From Rhodococcus sp. (in: high G+C Gram-positive bacteria) (lineage in GTDB: Bacteria; Actinomycetota; Actinomycetes; Mycobacteriales; Mycobacteriaceae): a stretch of DNA of 64,000 bases. Location: the NCBI RefSeq assembly GCF_023264675.1, contig NZ_JAHFVG010000028.1, positions 1-64,000 of the forward strand, written 5' to 3'. The notes under the pieces are model-generated. The model had not been told where the DNA came from. It worked only from the letters and a program-made list of their open reading frames with translations, and made no database searches. This document shows, one piece after another, positions 1 through 11,219 of the stretch; the first letter of the stretch is position 1, and every line of letters begins with the position of its first letter. Both the position numbers and the translations under genes were made by a program.

Positions 1-536
1 GTTTCGACGTCCGCACCGTCGAGGAGTACATCGAGAAGGCCGACATCGTCATCACCTCGACGGGCAACCTCGGCATCATCACCTTCGATCACATGAAGCG
101 GATGAAGCACCAGGCGATCCTCGGCAACATCGGTCACTTCGACAACGAGATCGACATGGCAGGGCTGGAGAAGGCCAAGGACGTCACGCGGATCAACATC
201 AAGCCGCAGGTCGACGAGTTCCAGTTCCCCGACGGCCACTCGATCATCGTGCTGTCGGAGGGTCGTCTGCTGAACCTCGGCAACGCGACCGGGCACCCGT
301 CGTTCGTGATGAGCAACAGCTTCTCGAACCAGGTCATCGCTCAGATCGAGCTGTGGACCAAGCCGGAGGAGTACGACAACGAGGTGTACCGCCTCCCGAA
401 GCACCTCGACGAGAAGGTCGCCAAGATTCACGTCGAGGCGCTCGGTGGCACCATCACCAAGCTCACCAAGGAGCAGGCGGAGTACATCGGCGTCGACGTC
501 GAAGGACCGTACAAGCCCGAGCACTACCGGTACTGA
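1..536 (+). CDS. ahcY: Adenosylhomocysteinase, C-terminal part (5' end outside window)
   Basis: The frame is open from base 3 and stops at 534-536. It encodes the C-terminal ~177 residues of S-adenosylhomocysteine hydrolase, which splits S-adenosylhomocysteine into adenosine and homocysteine using bound NAD. Visible family features are the Rossmann-fold stretch [15 protein letters not shown], the segment [14 protein letters not shown] and the conserved C-terminal tail ending KPEHYRY, whose lysine and tyrosine reach into a neighbouring subunit in this family. It ends 25 bases before tmk, the same neighbour as in mycobacteria. The start lies to the left of the window. Confidence 0.97.
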   Translation, partial: FDVRTVEEYIEKADIVITSTGNLGIITFDHMKRMKHQAILGNIGHFDNEIDMAGLEKAKDVTRINIKPQVDEFQFPDGHSIIVLSEGRLLNLGNATGHPSFVMSNSFSNQVIAQIELWTKPEEYDNEVYRLPKHLDEKVAKIHVEALGGTITKLTKEQAEYIGVDVEGPYKPEHYRY

Positions 537-561
537 TCTCTCCGGTCGGACTACGTACGCA

Positions 562-1227
562 ATGGGAAAACTGATCGTCATCGAGGGAGTCGACGGCGCG
601 GGCAAGAACACGCTCGCCCGTCGGCTCGTTTCGTCGTGGGAACGTGAGAATCGAAGCGTCGTTCGTATCGGGTTCCCGCGGTACGACGTCTCGGTACACG
701 CCGACCTCGCGGCCGAGGCGCTGCGCGGTGAGCACGGCGATACCGCGTCGAGTGTTCACGCGATGGCGCTGCTGTTCGCGCTCGATCGCCGTGACGCGGC
801 CCAAGAACTGCGAGAACTGCTCTCGCGCAACGACATCGTTCTACTGGACCGCTACGTGGCCTCGAACGCCGCGTACACCGCCGCACGCTTGGAACAATCC
901 GCAGACGGCGCGGCGGTCGAGTGGATTCGAACGCTGGAGTTCGACCGTTTCGGAGTCCCGGTGCCCCACGTGCAGATTCTCCTCGACGTGTCGGTCGAGC
1001 TCGCTGCGCAGCGAGCAGCATCGCGGGAAAGCGAGGACTCGACACGTGCTCGGGACGTCTACGAGCGAGACGGATCGCTGCAGAGCCGCACGTCTGCGGT
1101 GTACGGCGGGCTTGCGGCTACCGGGTGGGCGTCGCCGTGGCAGGTGGTCGGCGCCGACGTCGACCCCGATCGACTCGCCGCCGACGTGTTCAATCAGCCA
1201 TCCGGCGGCGTGAAAGTGACAACATAG
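562..1227 (+). CDS. tmk: Thymidylate kinase
   Basis: A 221-residue dTMP kinase that makes dTDP from dTMP and ATP. The P-loop GVDGAGKNTL lies at residues 9-18, and the DRY motif (LLDRYVASNAAYTAARL) near residue 93 is typical of the family. The ATG at 562 is chosen because it places MGKLIVIEGVDGAGK exactly where the family starts; the open frame runs further up but would overlap ahcY. It sits between ahcY and mtrA, four bases before the mtrA start, as in mycobacteria. No clear Shine-Dalgarno sequence is visible. Confidence 0.95.
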   Translation: MGKLIVIEGVDGAGKNTLARRLVSSWERENRSVVRIGFPRYDVSVHADLAAEALRGEHGDTASSVHAMALLFALDRRDAAQELRELLSRNDIVLLDRYVASNAAYTAARLEQSADGAAVEWIRTLEFDRFGVPVPHVQILLDVSVELAAQRAASRESEDSTRARDVYERDGSLQSRTSAVYGGLAATGWASPWQVVGADVDPDRLAADVFNQPSGGVKVTT

Positions 1228-1231
1228 AACC

Positions 1232-1909
1232 ATGAAGCCTCGGATTCTTGTAGTCGACGACGATTCGGCTCTGGCCGAAATGCTCACCATCGTCCTTCGT
1301 GGCGAGGGTTTCGAACCGTTCGTGGTCGGAGACGGCACGCAGGCACTGGCCGCGGTTCGCGAGAACCGACCCGATCTGGTCCTGCTCGATCTGATGCTTC
1401 CCGGCATGAACGGCATCGACGTGTGCCGTGTTCTTCGTGCCGATTCCGGCGTTCCGATCGTGATGTTGACCGCGAAGACGGACACCGTCGACGTCGTGCT
1501 CGGACTCGAATCCGGCGCCGACGACTACATCATGAAACCGTTCAAGCCGAAGGAACTCGTCGCCCGCGTGCGCGCACGCCTGCGCCGCACCGAGGACGAG
1601 CCTGCAGAACTGCTGTCGATCGCGGACATCGTCATCGACGTGCCGGCGCACAAGGTGAGTCGCGGCGACGAACTCGTCTCGCTCACTCCGCTCGAGTTCG
1701 ATCTGCTGGTCGCCCTCGCACGCAAGCCGCGGCAGGTGTTCACCCGTGAGGTGCTGCTCGAACAGGTGTGGGGTTACCGGCATGCCGCCGATACGCGCCT
1801 GGTGAACGTGCATGTGCAGCGTTTGCGCGCGAAGGTCGAGACCGATCCGGAGAATCCCGAGGTCGTGTTGACCGTGAGAGGGGTCGGCTACAAGGCCGGA
1901 CCACCGTGA
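1232..1909 (+). CDS. mtrA: Two-component response regulator MtrA
   Basis: A 225-residue OmpR-type regulator. The receiver domain occupies about residues 1-120, with the acidic pocket DDD at 9-11, the phospho-acceptor Asp at about 53 ([10 protein letters not shown]) and the conserved lysine in [10 protein letters not shown]. The winged-helix DNA-binding domain fills about 130-225 ([20 protein letters not shown] and VRGVGYK). In mycobacteria and corynebacteria MtrA controls cell wall hydrolases, division and osmotic response. Its stop overlaps the mtrB start by four bases, so the two genes are almost certainly translationally coupled. Confidence 0.97.
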   Translation: MKPRILVVDDDSALAEMLTIVLRGEGFEPFVVGDGTQALAAVRENRPDLVLLDLMLPGMNGIDVCRVLRADSGVPIVMLTAKTDTVDVVLGLESGADDYIMKPFKPKELVARVRARLRRTEDEPAELLSIADIVIDVPAHKVSRGDELVSLTPLEFDLLVALARKPRQVFTREVLLEQVWGYRHAADTRLVNVHVQRLRAKVETDPENPEVVLTVRGVGYKAGPP

Positions 1910-3684
1910 TCTGGTTCACCGGTTCGCGGCGCAGAATCAATGGAACGTTCTCGCCGCTCCTGCGCTGGTTCAGAGCGCTCGGTACCTCGATCGGCCATGC
2001 GTGGCGTCGGTCGTTGCAACTCAGAGTCGTCGTGTCGACTCTGACGCTGTCGTTGGTGGTCATCGCCATTCTCGGCGCGGTACTCACCGGTCAGATCACC
2101 GACCGGCTTCTGGAAGCGAAGATCACCGCGGCGACCGAGGAACTCGAACGCTCGCGCACCACCGTCGAGGGCGCCCTTGCCGGTGCCGAAGACTCGACGG
2201 GTGTGAGCGCGAGACTCGAACGCGCCCGTGCTCAGCTGACCAACCGTGATGTCGACGCAGGCCAGACGTCGGGGTCGGCCGGTACCTTCGACCCGGTGTT
2301 GATCGTCAAGGGTGACGGCGTCCGAGACGACGCGTCGCTCGGTCCGGCCGAACAGATCCCGCAGAGCTTGCGCAACTTCGTCCAGAACGGGCTTATCAGC
2401 TGGCAGTACGCGACCGTCAACGATGCCGAACAGGGCGGTTACTCGGGCCCCGCCATCATCTTCGGCACCCCGACGGCGTCGGACATCACCGATCTGGAGC
2501 TGTACCTGGTGTTCCCGCTCGGTAGTGAAGAGCGAACGCTCTCGCTCGTCCGCGGAACGTTGTTCATCGGTGCAGTCGTCCTTCTGGTCTTGCTGGCCGC
2601 CATCTCCATGCTGGTCGCCCGCCAGGTGGTGCTACCGATCCGGTCTGCATCACGTATCGCGGTTCGTTTCGCCGACGGCCGGCTCAAGGAGCGGATGCCG
2701 GTGCGCGGTGAGGACGACATGGCGCGCCTGGCGATGTCGTTCAACGAGATGGCCGAAAGTTTGTCCAAACAGATCACCCAGCTCGAGGAATTCGGCAGTT
2801 TGCAGCGCCGATTCACATCCGATGTCAGCCACGAACTCCGGACACCACTGACCACGGTGCGAATGGCAGCGGACTTGATTCACGACGGCAGCGAGGGCCT
2901 CGATCCAGCGTTGAAACGGTCGTCGGAGTTGTTGGTCAACGAACTCGACAGATTCGAGACTCTTCTGGGCGATCTGCTGGAGATCAGCCGCCACGACGCC
3001 GGAGTCGCCGAGTTGGCCGCCGAGCAACTGGATCTACGGATGTGTGCACGCGCCGCGGTATCGACGGTGCGACATCTGGCACGAGACTCGGGTACCGAGG
3101 TCATCGTCGACATGCCGGAACATTCGGTCATCGCCGAGGTCGATCCGCGTCGTGTCGAACGTATCCTGCGGAATCTTCTCGCGAACGCCCTCGACCATGG
3201 TGAAGGCAGACCGGTTCTCCTCCGTCTGCGCGCCAACGCCGATGCGGCGGCGTTCGTCGTACGAGACCAAGGCATCGGACTGCGGCCCGGTGAGGAGAAA
3301 CTCGTGTTCAATCGCTTCTGGCGTTCGGACCCCTCGCGTGTCCGTCGATCGGGTGGAACGGGACTCGGCTTGGCGATCAGTGTCGAAGATGCGCGTCTGC
3401 ACGACGGCAAGCTCGAAGCGTGGGGCGCTGTCGGTGAGGGCGCGTGCTTCCGTCTCACGCTCCCGCTGATTCGGGGGCACAAAGTGATCGGAAGCCCGTT
3501 GCCCCTCAAGCCGAGCACGAGGCGGTACACCCAGGGACAGCCGCTACCGGCCTCGCAGGCGCTCGCCGCGACGCAATCGGGGTCGACTGCGCCCACTGCC
3601 CGCGAATTCGACGGTGCGAAGTCCGAAGATCCACTGTCGGTCTCGGCCGGACCCGACCCCGAGAGCACCGGAGGCGAGAAGTGA
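1906..3684 (+). CDS. mtrB: Sensor histidine kinase MtrB
   Basis: A 592-residue membrane kinase partner of MtrA. The start is the GTG inside a GTGA overlap with the mtrA stop; the frame is open further upstream, but only this start gives the tight coupling seen in the family. A first membrane helix near residues 40-65 ([20 protein letters not shown]) and a second near 210-235 flank an extracytoplasmic sensor region. A HAMP linker follows, then the dimerisation helix with the phospho-acceptor His309 in [11 protein letters not shown], and an ATPase domain with [13 protein letters not shown] and [10 protein letters not shown]. The ~70-residue tail is low-complexity and Ser/Pro/Ala-rich. Confidence 0.97.
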   Translation: MIWFTGSRRRINGTFSPLLRWFRALGTSIGHAWRRSLQLRVVVSTLTLSLVVIAILGAVLTGQITDRLLEAKITAATEELERSRTTVEGALAGAEDSTGVSARLERARAQLTNRDVDAGQTSGSAGTFDPVLIVKGDGVRDDASLGPAEQIPQSLRNFVQNGLISWQYATVNDAEQGGYSGPAIIFGTPTASDITDLELYLVFPLGSEERTLSLVRGTLFIGAVVLLVLLAAISMLVARQVVLPIRSASRIAVRFADGRLKERMPVRGEDDMARLAMSFNEMAESLSKQITQLEEFGSLQRRFTSDVSHELRTPLTTVRMAADLIHDGSEGLDPALKRSSELLVNELDRFETLLGDLLEISRHDAGVAELAAEQLDLRMCARAAVSTVRHLARDSGTEVIVDMPEHSVIAEVDPRRVERILRNLLANALDHGEGRPVLLRLRANADAAAFVVRDQGIGLRPGEEKLVFNRFWRSDPSRVRRSGGTGLGLAISVEDARLHDGKLEAWGAVGEGACFRLTLPLIRGHKVIGSPLPLKPSTRRYTQGQPLPASQALAATQSGSTAPTAREFDGAKSEDPLSVSAGPDPESTGGEK

Positions 3685-5459
3685 CGGGCCGAGGTACGCG
3701 CGGCGTCGTCGCGCTCGTGTTCGCCGCAGTCGTCTCGCTCGCGGCGGGATGCGCAAGCTTGCCCGAGTCGTCCAGTCCACAAGCCATCGGTTCGTTGACA
3801 GCGGGCGCGGCGTCGACCACTCCGCCGCCGCCTGCACCGGGCCGGGAGCCCGACCGGCTCGTTCGCGACTTCGTGACCGCCAGTTCGAGTTCGGTCAACC
3901 GACATCAGGCGGCCAGACAGTTCCTCACCAGCGGAGCGTCGAGCAGCTGGGACGACAGCGCGAAGACGGTGATCGCCGACAAGATCGACCTTCTGTCCGG
4001 TCCTCGAACCGATGACGAAGCCGAGTTCACGCTGCGATCGAACACGGTCGGGCTGCTGGCGCCCGGTGGTGACTATCAGGCAGGCGCTGGCACCGTGGAC
4101 TCCACCATCAAGATGGTGAAGGTCGACGGAGAGTGGCGGATCGACGAACTTCCGCCCGGCGTCATCCTCGATCGTTCGCAGTTCTTCGCCGCCTACCAAC
4201 GACAATCCTTGTTCTTCGTCGATCCACTCGGTGCTGCGTTGGTTCCCGATGTGCGGTGGGTGAGCGGATCTCCCGATCAGTTGGCCAACCAGCTCGTGCA
4301 GCTACTGATCGACGGTCCGAAGTCGACGCTGGAGCCTGCGGTGTCCAACGAACTGGGTTCCGACGTCGGAATACGAGGCCCGATCACCAAGGCCGACGGT
4401 TCGACCAGCCAGGGCGGTACACGAGCAGGTGGTGTGCGAATCGATTTCGATGGTCTGCAGGCGGTCGACGCGAAGAGCCGCGAACTGCTTGCAGCGCAGG
4501 TGGTGTGGACTCTTGCCTCCGCCGATGTCGTCGGGCCGTACGTGCTGCTGGCCGACGGTCAACCACTGGACAACAGCAAGCCCGACGGCTGGACCACAGC
4601 AGACGTGGAGGCACTCGATCCGGCAGCGTCGTCCGAGTCGGACGTCGGATTGCACGCGTTGGTCTCGGGTCAATTGGTCTCCGTCGACGACGGCGGCACA
4701 ACGCCGGTACCCGGGTATTTCGGTACCGTCAAGAACCTTCGGTCCGTTGCTCTGTCCACCGACGGTTCACTGGTTGCGGGCGTCGCCGACACCGGCAGGC
4801 CTGCACCCGAACCGTCGTCGACGCTGATGATCGGTGGCTACGACAGCGGTGCCTTTCCGGTCGCGGAAGGTCAATCGATCACCAGACCCACATGGGGTGT
4901 GGACAACAACGCAGCCTGGGCCGTCATCGACGGAACGAATGTGATTCGGGCAGCGCGTGATCCAGCGAACGGTCAGGTGTCGGTTCTTCCCGTCGACGCA
5001 GGCGCCGTGACCGCGCTCGGGGCCCGCATCACCGATCTTCGCCTTTCCCGTGACGGAGTCCGAGCGGCGATGATCGTGGACGGGCTGGTCTACGTGGCAA
5101 CTGTTGTGCGCCAAGCGAACGGCTTGTATTCCCTCGTGTCGCCCAAGGCGGTAGCGAACGGACTCGGCAGTGATGCCCTGGCCCTCGATTGGAGCACCGG
5201 AGACACCGTCGTCGTGGTTCGTATCGCCACCGACGTTCCGGTGGTGCAGGTGACGACAGACGGCTCACGCCTGGATGCGCTACCGAGTCGAAACCTGACG
5301 GCCCCGGTGCTGTCGGTCGATGCGTCTCCGACGACCGAATACGTCGCCGACTCTCGGGCTGTCTTCCAGCTCAACAACAACGATCCTGCGGGCGATCGTT
5401 ACTGGCGTGAGGTGGCGGGACTTGCCGGGGTCAAAGCGACCCCGATTCTGCCGGGCTGA
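3681..5459 (+). CDS. lpqB: Lipoprotein LpqB, MtrAB-associated
   Basis: A 592-residue secreted lipoprotein. Its GTG start overlaps the mtrB stop by four bases (GTGA). The N-terminal hydrophobic stretch [16 protein letters not shown] ends in a lipobox with Cys24 as the lipid attachment site. A GerMN-like sensor domain (about 60-300) precedes a C-terminal beta-propeller-like region. In mycobacteria LpqB binds MtrB and tunes MtrA phosphorylation, and the gene order mtrA-mtrB-lpqB is a hallmark of these bacteria. No transmembrane segment follows the signal peptide, so the protein should be anchored on the outer face of the membrane. Confidence 0.95.
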   Translation: MTGRGTRGVVALVFAAVVSLAAGCASLPESSSPQAIGSLTAGAASTTPPPPAPGREPDRLVRDFVTASSSSVNRHQAARQFLTSGASSSWDDSAKTVIADKIDLLSGPRTDDEAEFTLRSNTVGLLAPGGDYQAGAGTVDSTIKMVKVDGEWRIDELPPGVILDRSQFFAAYQRQSLFFVDPLGAALVPDVRWVSGSPDQLANQLVQLLIDGPKSTLEPAVSNELGSDVGIRGPITKADGSTSQGGTRAGGVRIDFDGLQAVDAKSRELLAAQVVWTLASADVVGPYVLLADGQPLDNSKPDGWTTADVEALDPAASSESDVGLHALVSGQLVSVDDGGTTPVPGYFGTVKNLRSVALSTDGSLVAGVADTGRPAPEPSSTLMIGGYDSGAFPVAEGQSITRPTWGVDNNAAWAVIDGTNVIRAARDPANGQVSVLPVDAGAVTALGARITDLRLSRDGVRAAMIVDGLVYVATVVRQANGLYSLVSPKAVANGLGSDALALDWSTGDTVVVVRIATDVPVVQVTTDGSRLDALPSRNLTAPVLSVDASPTTEYVADSRAVFQLNNNDPAGDRYWREVAGLAGVKATPILPG

Positions 5460-5541
5460 TCCGCGAACCCCGCCGAACCGGGCGCCGCCGACCGCGGGCG
5501 AGGGACGTGGGGTTGTCGGACCCCTCGGTGATACTCGCGCG

Positions 5542-6261
5542 ATGACGTCCAACCGCACGGCAGCAATGCTGACCTCGCTGGTCGATCTCGTGTTGCCGCG
5601 AGAGTGCGGTGGGTGCGAGCGGCCGGGCAGTCTGTGGTGCAGGCGGTGTGACGCCGAACTGAATGCCCCGCCTGTATCGCTGCGGCCTCGTCTGGACCCA
5701 GGGGTGCCGTGCTGGGCGCTCGGTCCGTACTCGGGTCCTCGGCGTGCTGCGGTGCTGGCACTCAAGGAACGCAACCGACACGATCTCGCTGCGCCTCTCG
5801 GACACGCGGTGGCCGCTGCGGTGAATCATCTGCGGACGGCGGGTCACATCGACCCTCCGGAACTTGCGGCGCTCGTGTTCGTTCCGGCGCCCACTCGGGC
5901 ACGTGCCGCTCGTGCACGCGGAGGAGACCCGGTGGAACGGTTCTCGGCCGTCGCCGGGGCGATGCTGGCGCCCGAGTACGTCACGGTCTCGCGGGTGTTG
6001 AGGATGCGACGAGGCGTCCGTGATTCGGTGGGGCTGTCGGCGTCGGATCGCGCGACCAACGTCGCGGGACGAATCGGGATCGACGGCGTTGCGCGGTCTC
6101 GTCTCGATAACGAATTCGCGGCGCGGTCGGCAGTGGCAGACCGCTCGGTCGTGTTGGTCGACGACGTACTGACCACTGGCGCGACCGCACGCGAATCCGT
6201 CTGTGTGCTAAAGGATTCGGGCGTGAGGGTCGATGCGGTCCTGGTGATCGCCGGGGTATGA
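5542..6261 (+). CDS. ComF family phosphoribosyltransferase-like protein
   Basis: A 239-residue ComF/GntX-type protein. An N-terminal zinc-ribbon-like segment carries CGGCERPGSLWCRRC (about residues 18-32). A phosphoribosyltransferase fold follows, with the PRPP-binding loop VVLVDDVLTTGAT near residue 215. The substrate is unknown; in other bacteria relatives take part in DNA uptake. I chose the ATG at 5542 because it precedes the zinc ribbon. There is no Shine-Dalgarno sequence, but GATACT lies six bases upstream, so the message may be leaderless. The position between lpqB and hpf matches Rv3242c. Confidence 0.85.
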   Translation: MTSNRTAAMLTSLVDLVLPRECGGCERPGSLWCRRCDAELNAPPVSLRPRLDPGVPCWALGPYSGPRRAAVLALKERNRHDLAAPLGHAVAAAVNHLRTAGHIDPPELAALVFVPAPTRARAARARGGDPVERFSAVAGAMLAPEYVTVSRVLRMRRGVRDSVGLSASDRATNVAGRIGIDGVARSRLDNEFAARSAVADRSVVLVDDVLTTGATARESVCVLKDSGVRVDAVLVIAGV

Positions 6262-6489
6262 ACCTGTTGTCGAGATCGACACGCGGAGTGCCAATATTCG
6301 ATGAACGGTGGCACACGAGCAGATGACCGACTAACGTCGCGGACACGCCCTTACGGTGGTTTCACTCCGGGCGGATGCGACTTCTTTTCGTGGAGGTGAT
6401 GCGGCTGCACATGATGCCGAATGGTTCCCCACTCGGCATGAGCACTTGCCGCGTCGCACCGGCGACGCGACCGATTTCGGGAGGTACGC

Positions 6490-7158
6490 GTGACGACCCC
6501 TTCACAAGCTTCGGTTTTCTTCGACGAGAAGCCTTCGGACGAGTCCACCAAGACCCATGCCGACGTTGTGGTCAAGGGCCGCAATGTCGAGATCCCAGAC
6601 CACTTCCGGATATACGTGTCCGAGAAACTCGCCAGGCTCGAAAGATTCGATCCGTCCATTCACTTGTTCGACGTCGAACTGCAGCACGAGCGCAATCGTC
6701 GACAGGCCAAGGCCTGTCAGCGCGTGGAGATCACCGCCAAGGGCAAAGGTCCTGTGGTTCGCGCCGAAGCCTGTGCCGACAGTTTCTACGCCGCTCTCGA
6801 GTCGGTGACGTCCAAGCTGGAGAACCGTCTGCGTCGAACCAAGGATCGGCGCAAGGTCCACTACGGCGAGAAGACCCCGGTCTCGGTGGCCGAAGCGACA
6901 GCGGAGCTGGCCGAGGACGACAGTCTCGCGCTCGACCCCGACGTCAGGCTCGATTCGTTCGAAGACGAACCGACGGGTCCCGGCCAGATCGTGCGCACCA
7001 AGATTCACTCGGCCGCGCCGATGAGCGTCGACGATGCGCTCTACGAAATGGAACTCGTCGGTCACGACTTCTTCCTCTTCCACGACAGCGCTTCCGATCG
7101 CCCGTCCGTGGTCTATCGCAGACATGCATTCGACTACGGGTTGATCAGACTCACCTGA
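6490..7158 (+). CDS. hpf: Ribosome hibernation promoting factor, long form
   Basis: A 222-residue long-form HPF/RaiA protein. The N-terminal ribosome-binding domain covers about residues 25-130 (VVVKGRNVEIPDHFRIYVSEKL, positions of two strands and a helix). The C-terminal dimerisation domain covers about 165-222 (SVDDALYEMELVGHDFFLFHD then VVYRRHAFDYGLIRL). Long HPF joins two 70S ribosomes into inactive 100S particles under starvation or hypoxia. The start is GTG at 6490. A strong hairpin follows the stop, so the gene is probably the end of its transcript. About 228 bases without a gene precede it. Confidence 0.95.
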   Translation: MTTPSQASVFFDEKPSDESTKTHADVVVKGRNVEIPDHFRIYVSEKLARLERFDPSIHLFDVELQHERNRRQAKACQRVEITAKGKGPVVRAEACADSFYAALESVTSKLENRLRRTKDRRKVHYGEKTPVSVAEATAELAEDDSLALDPDVRLDSFEDEPTGPGQIVRTKIHSAAPMSVDDALYEMELVGHDFFLFHDSASDRPSVVYRRHAFDYGLIRLT

Positions 7159-7179
7159 CCTCGTTTCCGCTACCGTCAC

Positions 7180-7217
7180 CAGGCCCGACTTGGGGTGAAA
7201 ATCCCAGGTCGGGCCTG
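7180..7217 (+). terminator. Rho-independent terminator after hpf
   Basis: A 15-pair stem with one wobble pair joins 7180-7194 to 7203-7217 around an A-rich eight-base loop. It lies 22 bases after the hpf stop and well before secA, so it should end hpf transcription. As in most actinobacterial terminators there is no long T run. Confidence 0.8.
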
Positions 7218-7383
7218 CTGCGGTGTGGTGGGTCTACTGCGCACTCCGCGGCAACGCCTACCATGGACGCGTCGGGTTCACCGCTGACGCTGCAGACGGC
7301 GTCGTCGCGAGGTGTATCCCGAGGATTTTGATGCCCTGTGTTTTGCCGATTTCCGTAACCGAGGATCGAGGACGAGAAAGCCC

Positions 7384-10344
7384 GTGCCTTCGCTGTCGTT
7401 TTCCAAGCTGCTCCGTGTTGGTGAAGGTCGCATGGTCAAGCGACTCAAGAACATCGCTGACCACGTGTCCACTCTGTCTCCGGACGTCGAAGGCCTGTCC
7501 GACGACGCATTGCGGGCCAAGACCGCCGAGTTCAAGGAGCGATACGCCGCCGGAGAGTCGCTCGACGAACTGCTCCCCGAAGCCTTCGCCGTTGCGCGTG
7601 AGGCGTCGTGGCGCGTGCTCTCGCAGCGCCACTTCGACGTACAGGTGATGGGCGGCGCGGCCCTGCACTTCGGCAACATCGCCGAGATGAAGACCGGTGA
7701 GGGCAAGACGCTCACCTGTGTGCTTCCCGCCTACCTGAATGCGCTGTCGGGCGATGGCGTGCACGTGGTGACCGTCAACGACTACCTGGCCAAGCGTGAC
7801 TCGGAGTGGATGGGACGCGTCCACCGGTTCCTCGGCCTCGACGTGGACGTGATTCTGTCCGGAATGACCCCGGTCGAACGCCGCGCCGCATACGCAGCCG
7901 ACATCACCTACGGAACCAATAACGAGTTCGGTTTCGACTATCTCCGCGACAACATGACGCACTCGCTCGACGATCTGGTGCAGCGAGGCCACAACTTCGC
8001 CGTCGTCGACGAGGTGGATTCCATCCTGATCGACGAGGCCCGTACGCCGTTGATCATCTCCGGCCCGGCCGATGCGTCGTCCAAGTGGTACGGCGAGTTC
8101 GCACGCATCGTCCCGATGATGAAGACGGAAACCCACTACGAGGTGGACATCCGTAAGCGCACCATCGGTGTGCACGAGGCAGGCGTCGAGCTGGTCGAGG
8201 ATCAGCTCGGCATCGACAATCTCTACGAGGCCGCCAACTCACCCCTGGTCAACTATCTCAACAACGCCATCAAGGCAAAAGAGTTGTACACCAAGGACAA
8301 GGACTACATCGTCCGCGACGGCGAAGTGATCATCGTCGACGAGTTCACCGGTCGAATCCTGGTGGGGCGCCGCTACAACGAGGGCATGCACCAGGCAATC
8401 GAGGCCAAGGAAAAGGTCGAGATCAAAGCGGAGAACCAGACTCTCGCGACGATCACGCTGCAGAACTACTTCCGGCTGTACGACAAACTCTCCGGCATGA
8501 CGGGTACGGCTCAGACCGAGGCTGCCGAACTCCACCAGATCTACGGATTGGGTGTCATTCCCATCCCCACCAACCGGCCGATGGTTCGCGTCGACAACGG
8601 TGATCTCATCTACAAGACCGAAGAGGCGAAGTTCGACGCCGTCGTCGCCGACGTCGTCGAGCGCCACGGCAAGGGACAGCCGGTTCTGATCGGCACCACG
8701 AGCGTGGAGCGCTCGGAGTACCTGTCCAAGCAGTTCACCAAGCGCGGTGTCGTGCACAGCGTTCTCAACGCCAAGTTCCACGAGCAGGAAGCGACCATCG
8801 TCGCCGAGGCCGGCCGTCAGGGTGCCGTCACCGTCGCGACCAACATGGCGGGCCGCGGCACCGACGTGGTGCTCGGCGGCAACCCCGACATCATCACCGA
8901 CCTGCAGCTCCGCCAGCAGGGTCTCGACCCGGTGGAGACTCCCGACGAGTACCAGGCTGCGTGGGAGTCCGCGCTGGAAACCGTCAAGTCACAGGTCAAG
9001 GAGGACGCCGAGACCGTTCGCGAAGCCGGCGGTCTCTACGTTCTCGGCACCGAACGTCACGATTCACGTCGTATCGACAATCAGCTGCGTGGCCGTTCCG
9101 GCCGTCAGGGTGACCCGGGCGAGTCGCGTTTCTATCTTTCGCTCGGTGACGAGTTGATGCGCCGGTTCAACGGTGGGGCGTTGGAGTCGATCATGACTCG
9201 CCTCAACCTTCCGGACGATGTGCCGATCGAGGCGAAGATGGTCTCGAAGGCCATCAAGAGCGCCCAGACCCAGGTCGAGCAGCAGAACTTCGAGATCCGC
9301 AAGAACGTCCTCAAGTACGACGAGGTGATGAACCAGCAGCGCACCGTCATCTACGAGGAGCGTCGGCGCATCCTCGAAGGTGCCGACATGGAGGGACAGG
9401 TCGAAGGGATGATCACCGATGTGATCACCGCCTACGTCAACGGTGCCACCTCCGAGGGGTACGTCGAGGACTGGGATCTCGAGCAGTTGTGGACCGCAAT
9501 CAAAACGCTGTACCCGGTCGGCCTCGATCACCACGAGCTCTCCCACGAGAACGAACTGGGCGAGAAGAGCGATCTCAGTCGGGAAGAATTGTTGGAGGCG
9601 CTGCTCGACGATGCTCGCGCTGCCTACGCAACCCGCGAGAAGAACATCGAGGAAATCGCCGGCGACAACGGAATGCGCGAGTTGGAGCGCCGAGTGCTTC
9701 TGTCGGTCCTCGACAGAAAGTGGCGCGAGCACCTCTACGAGATGGACTACCTCAAGGAGGGCATCGGCCTGCGTGCGATGGCGCAGCGTGACCCCCTGGT
9801 CGAGTACCAGCGTGAGGGCTACGACATGTTCCGCGGCATGCTGGAAGGCCTGAAGGAGGAATCCGTCGGATTCCTGTTCAACCTGCAGGTGGAAGCAACG
9901 CCAGCTCCGGCCGGACCCGCCGTCGGCGCTGGTCTTGCCGTGGCACCGGGCCTCGCGTCACCGGTCGGTACGCCTGCTCCGGCGAGCGCCCCCGCTGCGC
10001 AATCAGTGTCCACCCAGAAGTCGGTATCCACCCGGAAGCCGCTGCCCACCCAGCAGCCACCGGCTCAGTCGGCGGCTGCGCCGGTCCCGAGCGCGCTGCG
10101 CGCCAAAGGCCTCGAGCAGAAGCAGAGCGAACGGTTGACGTTCTCGGGCCCGGACGAAGACGGTGGCACCTCGGTGCGTCGTTCCGGCAGCGGTTCCAAC
10201 GGCAGTGGCTCGAACGGCAGTGGCTCGAACGGCAGTGGCTCGAACGGCAGTGCAGCCGATCAGGGCACGCGCCGCGAGCGCCGTGAGGCGGCTCGCACTC
10301 AATCGAAGCCGGCGAAGAGTTCGCGGTCGAAGAAGAAGCGGTAG
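7384..10344 (+). CDS. secA: Preprotein translocase ATPase SecA (SecA1 type)
   Basis: A 986-residue motor of the Sec pathway that pushes unfolded preproteins through SecYEG with ATP. The Walker A motif MKTGEGKT lies at about 102-109 and the DEAD-like box in [17 protein letters not shown] near 208-224; the second motor domain includes [17 protein letters not shown]. The family-typical N-terminus [16 protein letters not shown] supports the GTG start at 7384. The C-terminus lacks the zinc-binding cysteines of E. coli SecA, as in mycobacterial SecA1. It ends instead in a basic, Gly-Ser-Asn-rich tail that contains a 15-base tandem repeat. Confidence 0.97.
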   Translation: MPSLSFSKLLRVGEGRMVKRLKNIADHVSTLSPDVEGLSDDALRAKTAEFKERYAAGESLDELLPEAFAVAREASWRVLSQRHFDVQVMGGAALHFGNIAEMKTGEGKTLTCVLPAYLNALSGDGVHVVTVNDYLAKRDSEWMGRVHRFLGLDVDVILSGMTPVERRAAYAADITYGTNNEFGFDYLRDNMTHSLDDLVQRGHNFAVVDEVDSILIDEARTPLIISGPADASSKWYGEFARIVPMMKTETHYEVDIRKRTIGVHEAGVELVEDQLGIDNLYEAANSPLVNYLNNAIKAKELYTKDKDYIVRDGEVIIVDEFTGRILVGRRYNEGMHQAIEAKEKVEIKAENQTLATITLQNYFRLYDKLSGMTGTAQTEAAELHQIYGLGVIPIPTNRPMVRVDNGDLIYKTEEAKFDAVVADVVERHGKGQPVLIGTTSVERSEYLSKQFTKRGVVHSVLNAKFHEQEATIVAEAGRQGAVTVATNMAGRGTDVVLGGNPDIITDLQLRQQGLDPVETPDEYQAAWESALETVKSQVKEDAETVREAGGLYVLGTERHDSRRIDNQLRGRSGRQGDPGESRFYLSLGDELMRRFNGGALESIMTRLNLPDDVPIEAKMVSKAIKSAQTQVEQQNFEIRKNVLKYDEVMNQQRTVIYEERRRILEGADMEGQVEGMITDVITAYVNGATSEGYVEDWDLEQLWTAIKTLYPVGLDHHELSHENELGEKSDLSREELLEALLDDARAAYATREKNIEEIAGDNGMRELERRVLLSVLDRKWREHLYEMDYLKEGIGLRAMAQRDPLVEYQREGYDMFRGMLEGLKEESVGFLFNLQVEATPAPAGPAVGAGLAVAPGLASPVGTPAPASAPAAQSVSTQKSVSTRKPLPTQQPPAQSAAAPVPSALRAKGLEQKQSERLTFSGPDEDGGTSVRRSGSGSNGSGSNGSGSNGSGSNGSAADQGTRRERREAARTQSKPAKSSRSKKKR
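10186..10251 (+). repeat. 15-base tandem repeat in the secA tail
   Basis: Four copies of a 15-base unit encoding Gly-Ser-Gly-Ser-Asn, the last three (10201-10245) identical, followed by a partial copy. The repeat lies in the disordered C-terminal tail of SecA and changes length in frame when units are gained or lost. Confidence 0.9.
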
Positions 10345-10362
10345 AAGGTCGCTCACAGATAG

Positions 10363-10399
10363 CTCGCTTCGGGTGGGGTCTCACCCGACCCGAAGCGAG
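10363..10399. terminator. Bidirectional terminator between secA and the Rv3235-family gene
   Basis: A perfect 12-pair stem joins 10363-10374 to 10388-10399; the loop itself can fold further (GGGT-CTC-ACCC). It lies between the converging secA and the minus-strand gene and contains that gene's stop codon at 10381-10383, so it can serve both transcripts. Confidence 0.8.
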
Positions 10400-10950
10400 G
10401 TGACCGTCCATCCGGGTTGTCTCTTTCCCGAACGGTAGTGAAGGCGCCCGGCCACAGCGAAGACGCGTTGGCCGCGTCGATACGTTCCGAACACGTCCAC
10501 CGCGTTGGTTGACGCTCGGGTCATGTGGACTCTCCGCAGAGACGCGACGCCGAGTCGGAGACTCGGCGTCGGTGTCCTCACGATTGTTCTGATCGATTCG
10601 ACCACCGACGGGGCAAACATTTTGCCCATGTGCTCGGCCGGTCGTCGGCGATCGAGAACTTCCAGCAGCAATCTCAATGCCTGCTCGGCGCTTCGCCTGG
10701 CGTCTTCGGGCACCGTCGCGTCGGCGAAGAGTCCGCCGTTGACACTCGGAATCGTGGTGTGCGCGTGTGCACCCAGGCTGCGGGGAAACGGACGTCGACG
10801 GTCGGCTCCCGGTGACAGCCGAGGGTGCCCGCGCGCGACGCGGTTGGCGCACAAGCCCGGCGTGGATACACACGCGGAATCCTTCGGCGGTTCGAAGCAT
10901 TGTGCGCGCCCCAGAAATATGTGATGACCTGTGTGGTCGTCTCGTTCCAC
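10381..10950 (-). CDS. Rv3235 family protein
   Basis: A 189-residue protein of unknown function. The C-terminal ~110 residues carry the pattern of the Rv3235/DUF6459 family: a helix ending ALRLLLEVLDRRRPAEHM, then APSVVESI, then a strand region RVHMTRASTNAVDVFGTYRRG and a final WTVTSLR. The N-terminus is low in recognisable features apart from a short acidic-aromatic EPP motif. The GTG at 10950 is chosen because GAAGGGGG sits five bases upstream on the coding strand; the open frame extends to 11100. Converging with secA, it matches the M. tuberculosis neighbourhood. Confidence 0.75.
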   Translation of the reverse strand: MERDDHTGHHIFLGRAQCFEPPKDSACVSTPGLCANRVARGHPRLSPGADRRRPFPRSLGAHAHTTIPSVNGGLFADATVPEDARRSAEQALRLLLEVLDRRRPAEHMGKMFAPSVVESIRTIVRTPTPSLRLGVASLRRVHMTRASTNAVDVFGTYRRGQRVFAVAGRLHYRSGKRQPGWTVTSLRVG

Positions 10951-11219
10951 GATGCCCCCTTCTGTCGATCCTGTCGGCAACCACCGATAGGCCCCACTGC
11001 TTGTGCCTCTACTTGGATCAGACGACGCCGCGGCCCGTCCGGTTCCCGTGACTTTCTCGTCGATCCCGGGGACGTGTTCCCGCCTGAATGGAATCGACAC
11101 CGAATGGCTGTAACCTGTGGCTTCATCCGTTTCGGTGGTCGAGCCAGGTTCTCTCGATGTCGGCCGGATGCAGATCTTCTCGATTGTCGGCGAGCAAGGA
11201 CGGGAAACCGGTACACGCG

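Noticed and set aside
11088..11219. Upstream extension of the acyltransferase frame
   Set aside because: The added 44 residues have no family similarity, and the ATG at 11220 gives the conserved N-terminus.
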